From Nocardioides marmorisolisilvae (GTDB lineage: Bacteria > Actinomycetota > Actinomycetes > Propionibacteriales > Nocardioidaceae): a DNA stretch of 64,000 nucleotides. Location: positions 1,488,001 to 1,552,000 of the forward strand of contig NZ_CP134227.1 of the NCBI RefSeq assembly GCF_031656915.1, written 5' to 3'. The translations under genes were made by a program, and so were the position numbers. Below the pieces are notes generated by a model, which worked only from the letters and a program-made list of their open reading frames with translations, was not told the origin of the DNA and ran no database searches. Within the stretch, counting starts at the first letter, position 1. Each line of letters starts with the position of its first letter. Of the stretch, positions 42,935 through 53,103 are shown piece by piece.

Positions 42935-45900
42935 TCGGCGAGGCGGTACTTCCCCAAGCCGCTGCCGACGAACTGGCGGGGGCCGAAGCCCGTCGCCGTT
43001 CCCGGAATCAACCACAGCGTGTTGTCGGACCGTTGTCGGCCCAACAGGTCAGGACGTCCGTCCCCGTTCACGTCCCCGGGTCCGATCACCCAGTCGTAGG
43101 TGGACTTCAGGGATGCCGCGACGGTCCGCAGCGGCGAGGACGTGCCCTTGACGACGCCCGCGAGCGGGACGAAGGAGCCATCGGCGGCGTCGATGGTCGA
43201 GTCGGCACGAGGTCGCGGGTCCCAGCTGCCCGGACCCATCTGGTTGAAGGTGCGCATCGCGGTCCTCGTCTTGATCGCCGGCAGGAAGCCGCTTCGGCCG
43301 TCGCTGGGGAAGATCCGCATCGCACCGCTGGGCTGTCGGCCCATCAGGTCGGGCCGGCCGTCGCCGGTCACGTCACCGACTGCGGCGAGCATCGTCAGCC
43401 GGCTCCAGCCGGTCGACATCACCCGTCCGGGTCGGAAGCGTCCGTGGCCCAGACCCAGATGGAGCATCAGCACGTCTCCACCGCGCTGCCGGCTCACGAG
43501 GTCGGGCAGACCGTCCCCGTTCCAGTCGCCGACGGTGTAGATCGCTGTCGTGGGGCTGGTCCTGAGGTGGGCCGACACGGGGCGACGGAGGTTGACCAGG
43601 TCGTTGTTCGCGAGCACCTCGAGGCGGTTGCCCACCCGGCCCAGGATGTCCGGACGCTTGCCGCCCGCCAGTTGGGCACCACTCATCTGCCGGAGCCCGC
43701 CCATTCCTGGGAACGGTCCGTAGGGATGGCCGAAGCCACCTGTGCCGTTGCCCGCGAGGATCAGCGCGGTGCCGTTCCAGCGGTTGCGGACCAGGACGTC
43801 CCCGGCCCTGTCACCGGTCAGGTCACCGGCCCCGCTCAGGCCGTTGTAGGCCTTGCTCAGGGTCTGAACCCACCTCGCGGGGCGGAGCCGACCCGACGCG
43901 CTGCCGAGCGCCACGTAGAGGCCATGCGCGGGGGTGAGTGCGACGACGTCCGGCACCTTGTCTCCGTTGAGATCGCCGGCGACCGCCGTCTGGGCGAAGC
44001 GGGTCCAGTTGCGGGCGAGCAGGCGTCGCTTCCCGAAGGCGCCCACCCCGGGGGCGCCCGGGTAGAGGTACAGCGACCCGTTGCGACGGTCGATCCCGAC
44101 GAGGTCGGCCCGGCCGTCGCGGTTCCAGTCGCCGGCGGAGAACAGCCGTGCGACGTGGCGCATCGGACGGGTGTGGGCGACGGGTCTCGCCGAGATGTGC
44201 CCGGCTCCGTCGCCCCGGTAGATGGCCCACGACCGGCTGCCACGGGTCCGCGCCATCACGTCGCCGTTGCCGTCGCCGGTGACGTCGCCGACCGCCACGA
44301 TCCTGCTCATCTGCGCCCAGGCACCGGTGCTGGCCACCGCCGGGCGGAAGCCCACCATCCCGCCGGTGCGCAGTACATAGAGGCTGCCGTCAGATCGTTG
44401 GGCCACCAGGTCGGGCTGGGTCGCGTTGCCCATGATGTTCGACGTGCGCGGGAAGGACATCCTCGGCTGGGCTGGTCCGTAGGGCGTCTTCTTGAGCGGG
44501 TTGTACGCCGTGGGTGTCGGTGTCGGTGTCGGTGTGCTGCCGCCGGTCTGCGCCGCGATCTGGATCTGTCTGGCCTCAGTGCGGATGTAGGGCAGCTTCG
44601 CGTAGAGATAGCGACCCGGACAGGCCGTCTGTCCGACGTCCCGGTGCCCATTGATCGCGTGCAGCGTGTAGCCGCGCAATCGGATCCCGGTGGCGTTGGC
44701 CTTGATGTTGTACATCGACAGCTTCCAGGCGAACAGTCGGGCATAGGCGTCGAGCAGCACCTTCGGCGGCTCGGCGATGTCGTAGTTGCCGATCGCCGAC
44801 ATCGCGAAGGACACGTCGTTGAAGCCCAGGGTGTGGGCGCCGATCACCGGCCGGTCCACCCCGCCGTACCGCCCCTCCCAGATTCGGCCGAAGCGGTCGA
44901 CGAGGAAGTTGTAGCCGATGTCGCGCCACCCGCGGGAGATCACGTGGTAGGCGTAGATGCCGCGGATCAGTGCCGGCACGTCCTTGCGGGTGTAGTTGTT
45001 GGCGTTGACCGTGTGGTGCACGAAGCCGGTCTTGATGGTGCCGTAGTCCGGCGGCCCCTGCTCGCGCAGCTTCTCGTTGGCGCCCCACTGTGCCCGGGAG
45101 AAGATCTGCGGCTTGGGCGCGACCTTCATCGCGCTCAGCGCGACGCTGCTGCCCGGCCGCGAGACCGCCTGCTCCGCTGCGGGGGTCGCGAGCTTGCTGG
45201 TGTCCTCGATCGGTGCCCCGGTCGCGCTCGCGTCCGACGCCGGCAGCTTCGCGGTGTCGATCGCCGGCTTCTCCTTGGTGAGGTCGTCCCGGCCGGGGTT
45301 GATCAGTGCGAGCTGGAGGCCTGCGGGCACCCTGCCCCCGGCGGCGGCGACACGCATCTGCACCTGGTCCACGTCCCCGACGACGAGCGCGTCGGTCCCG
45401 GGGCGAGCGTGGGCGTTGTCGGCGTCATCGGAGGCGTCCGGCCCGTGGTCGTCGTGATACTGCAACTGCTGCCAGGACGACCAGGTCTCCCCGGTCAGGG
45501 TGCGCACCTGGAAGGCGATCTGGTCCTCAGCAGGCTCGGTGCCGGGAGCCCAGGTGACGCCGACCGTCGCGTAGCCCGCCACCGCCTCAGGAGCGCTGGT
45601 GAGCGCCACCGGCAGGCCGTGGATCGTCGCCCGCGGCGCGCTCGGTACGACGGGAGCGCTGCGCTGCGAACCATGGCTCGGGGTCGAGTCAGGACGGGGG
45701 GCAGGAGTGCCCTTGGCGGTGTCCGGTGCCACGCTGCGCGCGTCTGCCCTCGTCGCGCCGCCGGCAGGTGCAGCAGCGTCGAGGGTGACCTCACGCACCT
45801 TCGGCGTGATCGCCTTCTGGTCGACGTAGGCAGGGTGGACGTCGACGGCCGCAGTCAGGTCCCGCGCGAGACCCGTCCCGGCGTCGGGCTGGGGCCCCAC

Positions 45901-46008
45901 GATGTCCAGCGTCACCACGCCGGCCGCGGTGACGCCCACCGCGAGCACGGTCGCAGTGACCAGCAGCTGCTGGCACACGGTGATGTACCGGGACTTGTTG
46001 AACGGCAT
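42931..46008 (-). CDS. Secreted PGRP-type N-acetylmuramoyl-L-alanine amidase with FG-GAP repeats
   Basis: Secreted protein of 1,025 aa. Residues ~10-35 form a signal or anchor helix. Residues ~300-480 are an amidase_2/PGRP domain: zinc ligands His331 (VHHTVN), His455 (GHRDVGQTACPG) and Cys463, with Tyr366. This domain cleaves the peptide stem from muramic acid. A TPTPTPTPT linker (residues 492-500) leads to about 520 residues of FG-GAP/VCBS-like repeats with calcium-type loops (VGDVTGDGNGDVMART, AGDWNRDGRADLVG, AGDLNGDKVPDVVA, VGDVTGDGRPDLMG), forming a beta-propeller. N-terminal 100-300 is low complexity. Start ATG 46008. Next to the galactan genes, so wall remodelling is likely. Confidence 0.9.
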   Translation of the reverse strand: MPFNKSRYITVCQQLLVTATVLAVGVTAAGVVTLDIVGPQPDAGTGLARDLTAAVDVHPAYVDQKAITPKVREVTLDAAAPAGGATRADARSVAPDTAKGTPAPRPDSTPSHGSQRSAPVVPSAPRATIHGLPVALTSAPEAVAGYATVGVTWAPGTEPAEDQIAFQVRTLTGETWSSWQQLQYHDDHGPDASDDADNAHARPGTDALVVGDVDQVQMRVAAAGGRVPAGLQLALINPGRDDLTKEKPAIDTAKLPASDASATGAPIEDTSKLATPAAEQAVSRPGSSVALSAMKVAPKPQIFSRAQWGANEKLREQGPPDYGTIKTGFVHHTVNANNYTRKDVPALIRGIYAYHVISRGWRDIGYNFLVDRFGRIWEGRYGGVDRPVIGAHTLGFNDVSFAMSAIGNYDIAEPPKVLLDAYARLFAWKLSMYNIKANATGIRLRGYTLHAINGHRDVGQTACPGRYLYAKLPYIRTEARQIQIAAQTGGSTPTPTPTPTAYNPLKKTPYGPAQPRMSFPRTSNIMGNATQPDLVAQRSDGSLYVLRTGGMVGFRPAVASTGAWAQMSRIVAVGDVTGDGNGDVMARTRGSRSWAIYRGDGAGHISARPVAHTRPMRHVARLFSAGDWNRDGRADLVGIDRRNGSLYLYPGAPGVGAFGKRRLLARNWTRFAQTAVAGDLNGDKVPDVVALTPAHGLYVALGSASGRLRPARWVQTLSKAYNGLSGAGDLTGDRAGDVLVRNRWNGTALILAGNGTGGFGHPYGPFPGMGGLRQMSGAQLAGGKRPDILGRVGNRLEVLANNDLVNLRRPVSAHLRTSPTTAIYTVGDWNGDGLPDLVSRQRGGDVLMLHLGLGHGRFRPGRVMSTGWSRLTMLAAVGDVTGDGRPDLMGRQPSGAMRIFPSDGRSGFLPAIKTRTAMRTFNQMGPGSWDPRPRADSTIDAADGSFVPLAGVVKGTSSPLRTVAASLKSTYDWVIGPGDVNGDGRPDLLGRQRSDNTLWLIPGTATGFGPRQFVGSGLGKYRLAD

Positions 46009-46095
46009 CGGAAGGACTCCATGTGAGGGGGAAGTAATTCACACGAGTACCAAGTTTCACACCATTAACAGGGGTCACCGCAAGCAATTCCCGAC

Positions 46096-46113
46096 AATTA
46101 CAAATGTGTAATT
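46096..46113. promoter_or_regulatory. AT-rich dyad upstream of the amidase gene
   Basis: AATTACA-AATG-TGTAATT is a perfect 7-bp dyad in a markedly AT-rich intergenic stretch (46009-46164, 156 bp), rare in this window. It lies 88 bp upstream of the amidase start and 52 bp below the ABC ATPase stop on the minus strand. Operator of the amidase or remnant terminator are both possible. No other gene is seen in the stretch. Confidence 0.45.
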
Positions 46114-46164
46114 CGCAAACAACAATGATGTCATTTCGATGGAATTACCGCGATATTCCGCCGG

Positions 46165-46953
46165 TCAGATGTCGGCGCCGAGCTCCTCGTCCATCTCGGC
46201 GTCGAGGTCGGACTCATCCTCGCCGTCGCCGTCGTACTGCAGGTAGCGGATGCCCTCGGCGACGTCACCGTCGAAGTTGAGCTTGCCCGACTCCAGCACC
46301 AGGACCCGGTCGCACATCGAGCGCACCGACGCGGCCGCATGGGAGACATAGAAGATCGTGGTGCCCTGGTGACGGATCTCCTGCATCTTGGCGAGGCACT
46401 TCTTCTTGAACGGGCGGTCCCCCACCGCGAGCACCTCGTCGGCCAGGAAGATGTCGGCATCGACGTGGACCGCGATCGAGAAGCCGAGCCGGGCGTACAT
46501 GCCCGAGGAATAGTGCGAGACCGGGGTGTCGAGGAACCTGCCGATGTCGGCGAAGGCAACGATCTCGTCGAACTTGCGGTTGATCTCGGCCTCGCTCATC
46601 CCCAGGATCGCGCCGTTGAGGAACAAGTTCTCCCGCCCGGTGAGCTGCGGGTGGAAGCCGGCGCCGGTGGCGATCAGGCCGGCGATCCGGCCGCGGGTGA
46701 GGATCTTGCCCTTGTCGGGGTTCAGCACGCCGTTGATCAGCTTGAGCAGGGTCGACTTGCCGGAGCCGTTCAGGCCCATCAGGCCGATCGCCTCCCCCTG
46801 CTCGACGGTGAAGGAGACGTCGTTGACCGCCAGGAAGGTCTCCTGGAGCGGCAACCTGCGTACGGTCGCGACCGCCATCTGCTTCAGGGTGCGGTGGTAC
46901 TGCATGCTGAACTCCTTGGAGACCGCATCGACCACGATCGACTCGCTACCCAT
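46165..46953 (-). CDS. Polysaccharide ABC exporter ATPase (RfbE/Wzt type)
   Basis: ATP-binding subunit of 262 aa for export of lipid-linked polysaccharide. Walker A GLNGSGKST near residue 60, ABC signature YSSGMYARLGFSIA, Walker B DIFLADEVLAVGD, and H-loop YVSHAAASV. No C-terminal carbohydrate-binding domain; the C-tail is acidic (DESDLDAEMDEELGADI). Immediately preceded by the permease (TAG ATG). Comparable in role to Rv3781 (RfbE) exporting galactan precursors; assignment rests on the neighbouring glf and glfT2-like genes. Confidence 0.9.
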   Translation of the reverse strand: MGSESIVVDAVSKEFSMQYHRTLKQMAVATVRRLPLQETFLAVNDVSFTVEQGEAIGLMGLNGSGKSTLLKLINGVLNPDKGKILTRGRIAGLIATGAGFHPQLTGRENLFLNGAILGMSEAEINRKFDEIVAFADIGRFLDTPVSHYSSGMYARLGFSIAVHVDADIFLADEVLAVGDRPFKKKCLAKMQEIRHQGTTIFYVSHAAASVRSMCDRVLVLESGKLNFDGDVAEGIRYLQYDGDGEDESDLDAEMDEELGADI

Positions 46954-48003
46954 CTACATCCGCTCCGGGAACTTGCCCTCGACCCGGGAGAAGAACCGCT
47001 GGGCGAAGTAGAGCAGCACCGCGCACGCCACCAGCATCACGAGGCCCCTCTCGAAGAGGTCCGGTGGGAACTCCACGGTGTGGCCTCCCCCCGGCTGGAT
47101 CAGCCCGGAACCCTGCTTGCGGTTGGCCGGGACCACGCCCCACCAGAAGAACCGCTGCATCAGCAGCACCGCCTCGGCGACCGGGTTCGCCATGTAGACC
47201 TGGTAGAGCCACGGATGCACGTGCTGCAGCTGGTAGATCCGGGAGAACGGATACATCATCGGCACCATGAAGTGCAGGAACTGCAGGAGGGTCTGGACGA
47301 TGTTCTGGAAGTCCTTGTAGAACACGTTCAGCGCGCTGAAGAACAGTCCGAGCGCCAAGGAGATGCACACCAGGATCCCGACGCCCAGGAGCGCGGCGAT
47401 GATGCCCGAGATCGAGATGTGCCAGCCCGACAGCACGCAGATGAAGATCAGCACCAGGATCTGCGGGAAGGTGTGGTAGGCGGCCACCACCATCGCGGCC
47501 ACCGGGAAGGTCTCCCGGGGCATCCGCATCTTCATCACCAGTGACCGGTTCTGCCAGATCGACCGGGTCCCGCCGCTCCAGGTCTCGGTGAAGTAGTGCA
47601 CGAAGACGATCCCGCAGAACAGGTGGATCGCGAACGACGGAAAGCCCTGGTGCAGGTTGAACACGAAGCCGAAGACCACGAAGTAGATCGCGAACCGCAT
47701 CGCCGGCTGGATGTAGGACCAGAGCAGGCCGAGAAGCGAGGCCGCGTACATCGACGCCAGCAGCCGGGACACGATCAGCCGAAGCAGGTAGGGCTGGCGA
47801 AGGACCTCGATGATCCCGCCGTGCGGAGCGGGCTGCACCAGCGGCGCGTCCACGCGGCGCTCGAGCCTCGGCCCGTCGAACGCGGCCACGACCGGCATCG
47901 ACTCGGCCTTCGCGCGCGCCAGTCGGCGGGCGCGCTTCGCCGCATCGGCGCGACGGCCCTTCTGATCGGATCCGGGGCCGCTCGCCTTGTTTGCAGCCCT
48001 CAC
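46954..48003 (-). CDS. Polysaccharide ABC exporter permease (RfbD/Wzm type)
   Basis: Membrane subunit of 349 aa, ABC-2 type, six predicted helices (for example LLGLLWSYIQPAMRFAIYFV, FPVAAMVVAAYHTFPQILVL, GIIAALLGVGILVCISLALG). Pairs with the ATPase directly downstream. The first ~65 residues are a basic cytosolic extension (KASGPGSDQKGRRADAAKRARR). GTG 48003 shares GTGA with the GlfT2-like stop; an ATG at 48102 is in frame but inside that gene. Exports lipid-linked galactan in the proposed pathway. Confidence 0.88.
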   Translation of the reverse strand: MRAANKASGPGSDQKGRRADAAKRARRLARAKAESMPVVAAFDGPRLERRVDAPLVQPAPHGGIIEVLRQPYLLRLIVSRLLASMYAASLLGLLWSYIQPAMRFAIYFVVFGFVFNLHQGFPSFAIHLFCGIVFVHYFTETWSGGTRSIWQNRSLVMKMRMPRETFPVAAMVVAAYHTFPQILVLIFICVLSGWHISISGIIAALLGVGILVCISLALGLFFSALNVFYKDFQNIVQTLLQFLHFMVPMMYPFSRIYQLQHVHPWLYQVYMANPVAEAVLLMQRFFWWGVVPANRKQGSGLIQPGGGHTVEFPPDLFERGLVMLVACAVLLYFAQRFFSRVEGKFPERM

Positions 48004-49984
48004 GTGGGCTCCTCGACCGAGGCCTTGAAGGTCGCCTCCCAGGTCTCCGGCGAGGTGATCTCCCCGAGCGCCTCGCGGTAGCGCTGGGCGAGCTGCGGCC
48101 ACTCGCGGTAGAGCCGCTGATGCAGTTCGCCAGAACGCGCCAGCAGGGCACGGAACTGCTCAGGATCGCGCTGGTAGAGGGCGGCTCCGGTCTGGTCCTT
48201 CATGCTGACCACTGCCGAGTCCATCGTGCCGAGCTTGTACCACTTGGCGTCCATGGCGGGCACGACGGCCTCGGGGTGCTCGCGAGACAGCGGGCGGACC
48301 TTCGAGAGCTGGCGCAGCGTCCCGACGCAGGCAGCGACCAGCCGGGCAGGCATGCTCGGGACCTCGGTGACGTCACCCTTCTTGCGCGGCTTCGATCGTC
48401 GGACGGGCGGGAACGCATCGGGGTCGGCCTCGATCCGAGCGTCCTGGAAGCGCTTGACCTGGGCACGCACCGCGCCGAGCTTGCTCGGCAGGTCCGCGTG
48501 CAGCTGTTCGGGACCCGCGAGCACGTCCTGGAGTGCTTGGCAGCGCAGCTCCGCGGTGGAGTACTGCATCGAGATGAGGTGCTTGACCTGGACGTTGAAG
48601 CTCTCACGCAGCAGCTTGCCGCCGTGCGGGAACGGCGAGTGCAACAGCGCCGCGACGAAGCGATTGCGCTCGTGGAAGTAGGCCTGCCAGTCGACCTCGT
48701 CGTTCTTGTCGGTCCACGGGATGTGCCACACCGCAGCACCGGGCATGCTGACCGTCGGGTAGCCGGCCGCCTTCGCCCGGAGGCCGTACTCGGAGTCGTC
48801 CCACTTGATGAACAGCGGAAGCGACAGGCCCAGCTCGGCGAGCACCCGGGTGGGGATCAGGCACATGAACCAGCCGTTGAAGTCCACGTCCACCCGCTGG
48901 TGCAGCCAGCGCGCCGAGCGCAGGTTGCGGGCGCTGAAGTCCCAGTCGAGGAACACCCCGGGCGCCGACATCCACCAGAATCGCCACGGCTGCACGATCT
49001 CGCCGAAGCTGTAGAGCCGGGACCGCGAGTAGAGGCTGAACATGTGGCCCCCGACGATCGTGGGGCGACGAGCCAGGTCCCCGAAGGTGACCGAGCGGAT
49101 GATGCCCTCCGGCTCGCACACGACGTCGTCGTCCATGCACATGAAGTACGTCGCGGTGCCGCGCGCCAGGGTCTCCATCTGGCCACGGGCGTAGCCGCCG
49201 GACCCGCCGAGGTTGGCCTGCTCGATCACCCGGAGCCGATCGCCGAGCAGATGCTCGGCCGCCGGGAACTCCGTGGAGTCGACGACCTTCTGGGTGCCCT
49301 GCTCGACGACGATGACCTCATCGAGGTAGTCCCGCAGGTCGTCGTCGGCACCGATCTGGCCGAGCAGGCGGGCGCAGAAGTCGGGGCGGTTCATCGTGGT
49401 GATGCCCACGGTCACGGTGCCGTGCTCGAGCCGGTCGTCGGGGACCTCGGCGGTCCACTCGCCGGACTCGACCACCACGTCGGTGTCACCGGCGACCACG
49501 TCGTACCAGTACCAGCCGCCGTCGGCGAAGGGCTTCAGCGACAGCGCGAAGTCGAAGCTGCCGGCGTCCTGGTCGTCGGTGCTCGCCGAACCGACGCGCT
49601 GGGACCGGCCGTTCGCCATCGAGCGGTAGACGGTCACCGTCGCGCCGCGGCCGCGAAGCCGCACGGTCAGGGTGACCTCACTGACGACGGTCCAGCGACG
49701 CCAGTAGCTGGCCGGGAACGCGTTGAAGTAGGTGCCGAACGAGAGTCGGTCGCCGCTGGCGATGCGCAGCGCGTGCCGGCCCTCGATCTGATCGGGGTGC
49801 AGCACCAGACCCGTCGAGGTCGACTGGCGCAGCGCCGCGGCGTTGACCGCTCGTGCGCTGCGGTTGCCGCCGACGTCGTACTTGTCGGCGTCGAGGTTGG
49901 CCGCCTCCAGGTCGACGTAGAGGCTGAACACGTCGGTGTCGCGATCCAGCGGCAGGATCTGTCGCTGCAGCAAGCGGGTGCCCA

Positions 49985-49985
<1 letters not shown>
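48000..49985 (-). CDS. GlfT2-like galactofuranosyltransferase
   Basis: Processive GT2-type enzyme, 661 aa, that extends galactan with galactofuranose from UDP-Galf. N-terminal beta-sandwich (residues ~1-190), then the GT-A domain with DDD in CMDDDVVCEPEG (near residue 283), WDDSEYGLRA (catalytic Asp region, near 397) and a downstream HIPWTDKNDE; the C-terminal helical part follows. All these agree with mycobacterial GlfT2. Coupled to glf by TGATG and to the permease by GTGA. Confidence 0.93.
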
Positions 49986-51181
<1,196 letters not shown>

Positions 51182-51229
51182 TCAAGAGCCCGCACCGGGG
51201 CGTACACACACTGCTTTCGGTGCGTCAGT

Positions 51230-53044
51230 CTAGCGGCGGACCCGGGTGGACCGGTTTGCCAACAGGCTGCGGTAGGCGACCTTTCTCACACCCTCCGGGA
51301 CCAGGCGGTAGCCACCCCGAACGACGACGTTGCGCAGGTACTCCGCCCGGGAGGTGATGCCGAGCATCCGCAGCCGTCGCTGCAGGGCCAGCTCCGAGCG
51401 CAACAGGGCCGCCCCGCCCCGGCGGGCGTAGGCACCCTCCCCGACGCGGTAGTAGACGAGCGGGTCCGGCAGGTTCGCGGGCACCGCACCCCCCTCGACC
51501 ATCCGCGTGAACAGCAGGTAGTCCTCGAGCAGCGCGAGGTCGGTGTAGCCACCGGCTGCCGCAACTGCCGACCGGCGGTAGACCACGGTGGGGTGGTTGA
51601 ACGGGTCACGGAAGCGGATGACCCGGCGGATCTCGTCGGGGTCGATCGGCGGCGTACGACGCCCTACGACGTCGTCGCGGTCGCGTCCGAACTCCCAGAG
51701 TCCGGAGCCCACGATGTCCGCGCCGGCCTCGATCAGTGGGAGCTGGCGCTCGAAGCGCTCCGGAGCGCTGAGGTCGTCTGAGTCCATCCGGGCGACGATC
51801 TCGTGGGAGCAGGCCGCCAGTCCGGCGTCGAGCGCCGGGCCCAGGCCGATGTTTCTCGGCAGCCGCACCACCCGGGTGGGCACCTCGCTGCGGCCGGTCA
51901 GCTCCTCCACGACGCGAGCGAGTGCGGCCGGCACCGGGCCGTCCTGGACCAGCACCACCTCGTCGGGCGGGCGGGTCTGCTCGAGGACGCTGGTGCGGTA
52001 GGCGTCGCGCAGCTGATCGGGGTCGTCGCCGGCCCAGGTGCTCATCAGCATGCTGAACGGCTGTCGGCCGAGTGGGCGGGCCGCGGCGTCGGGCCAGCCG
52101 GCCTCGGCGAGCACCGTCCGGTTGGGCCGCGGCCGGGACCACAGCCCTTCACGGAATCCCCGCCGGGTCGCGGATCGCAGGGTCGCCCGGTCCGCCGAGC
52201 CGCGATAGGTACGTCGCCAGCGGCGGAGCGTGGACCCGCCGTACAGCAGCTTCTCGTGCGGAGCCAGGCCCGTGGAGTGGCGGAACAGCCAGAGCTTGTT
52301 GCGCACCTCGAAGAAGAAGCGCTCCCCCGGGTCGGCGTCGGTGGACCCGTAGGTCCGGGTCTTGTGCACGACCACACTGCCCGGCACGTAGAGACCGGCC
52401 CCGCCGCGCACGAGCCGGGTGGTGTACTCGAAGTCGTCGTTCCACAAGAAGTAGTCGGCCACCGGCAGACCGCGCTCGCGTATCGCATTCGCGTCGCACA
52501 TCACCGACACGAAGGAAGCCGAACGGATCGGGACTGCGTCGACCGCATCAGCCGCGACCCGCTCGGCCGAGGTCGCTCCTGGCTTGGGTCGCGGCGTGTT
52601 CATCGGGTGATCGCGACCATCGGTCCACACCACCTTGCTCGCCAGCAGCGACGGCCGGCCGCCGGGGTGGTCCTGCCAGGCACGGACCAGCACAGCGGCC
52701 GCGTCGGGGGTGGGCACGGTGTCGTCATCGAGCAGCCAGACCAGGTCGGGGTCGTGGGTCAGGGCACGCTCGATGCCCACCGCGAATCCTCCCGCGCCTC
52801 CGGTGTTGCGGCCCAGGGAGACCACGTCGAGGCCGTCGGCGAAGGATGACCGCAGCAGCGCTGCCGTCTCGTCGGTGGAGGCGTTGTCGACGACCACGAT
52901 CTCCTCGGGTGGCGTCGACTGGCCGCGCAGCGCGACCACAGCCTCCTGGAGCAGCTCGACGCGGTTCCAGGTGACGACCACGGCGACCACGCGCGTCCGG
53001 GCCGGCCCTGTGACCGGAGCGGGAGTGGTGGGCAGCTCGGACAC
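51230..53044 (-). CDS. Double GT2 protein: GlfT1-like half plus second glycosyltransferase
   Basis: 604 aa in one open frame. Residues ~18-305 form a GT2 domain like GlfT1 (VVTWNRVELLQEAV, VDNASTDET, DDDT at 106-109, FLWNDDFEY at 199-207), which in mycobacteria adds the first Galf units to the lipid-linked acceptor. Residues ~330-545 are a second GT2 domain (FSMLMSTWAGDD, DSDDLSAPERFERQ at 421-434, LLEDYLLFTRMV at 505-516). Both halves keep metal-binding acidic motifs, so both may be active. Start GTG 53044. No stop or frameshift separates the halves. The second sugar is not deducible. Confidence 0.85.
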   Translation of the reverse strand: MSELPTTPAPVTGPARTRVVAVVVTWNRVELLQEAVVALRGQSTPPEEIVVVDNASTDETAALLRSSFADGLDVVSLGRNTGGAGGFAVGIERALTHDPDLVWLLDDDTVPTPDAAAVLVRAWQDHPGGRPSLLASKVVWTDGRDHPMNTPRPKPGATSAERVAADAVDAVPIRSASFVSVMCDANAIRERGLPVADYFLWNDDFEYTTRLVRGGAGLYVPGSVVVHKTRTYGSTDADPGERFFFEVRNKLWLFRHSTGLAPHEKLLYGGSTLRRWRRTYRGSADRATLRSATRRGFREGLWSRPRPNRTVLAEAGWPDAAARPLGRQPFSMLMSTWAGDDPDQLRDAYRTSVLEQTRPPDEVVLVQDGPVPAALARVVEELTGRSEVPTRVVRLPRNIGLGPALDAGLAACSHEIVARMDSDDLSAPERFERQLPLIEAGADIVGSGLWEFGRDRDDVVGRRTPPIDPDEIRRVIRFRDPFNHPTVVYRRSAVAAAGGYTDLALLEDYLLFTRMVEGGAVPANLPDPLVYYRVGEGAYARRGGAALLRSELALQRRLRMLGITSRAEYLRNVVVRGGYRLVPEGVRKVAYRSLLANRSTRVRR

Positions 53045-53103
53045 GACACAGCACCCTATCCGCGCCGCTGCCCGTGCTCGGCGCCCGACTCGGATGCCGC
53101 CGG

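Noticed and set aside
42742-46026. Plus-strand open frame of 1,094 codons opposite the amidase gene
   Set aside because: Antisense shadow of the amidase/FG-GAP gene, which has signal peptide, catalytic residues and repeats.
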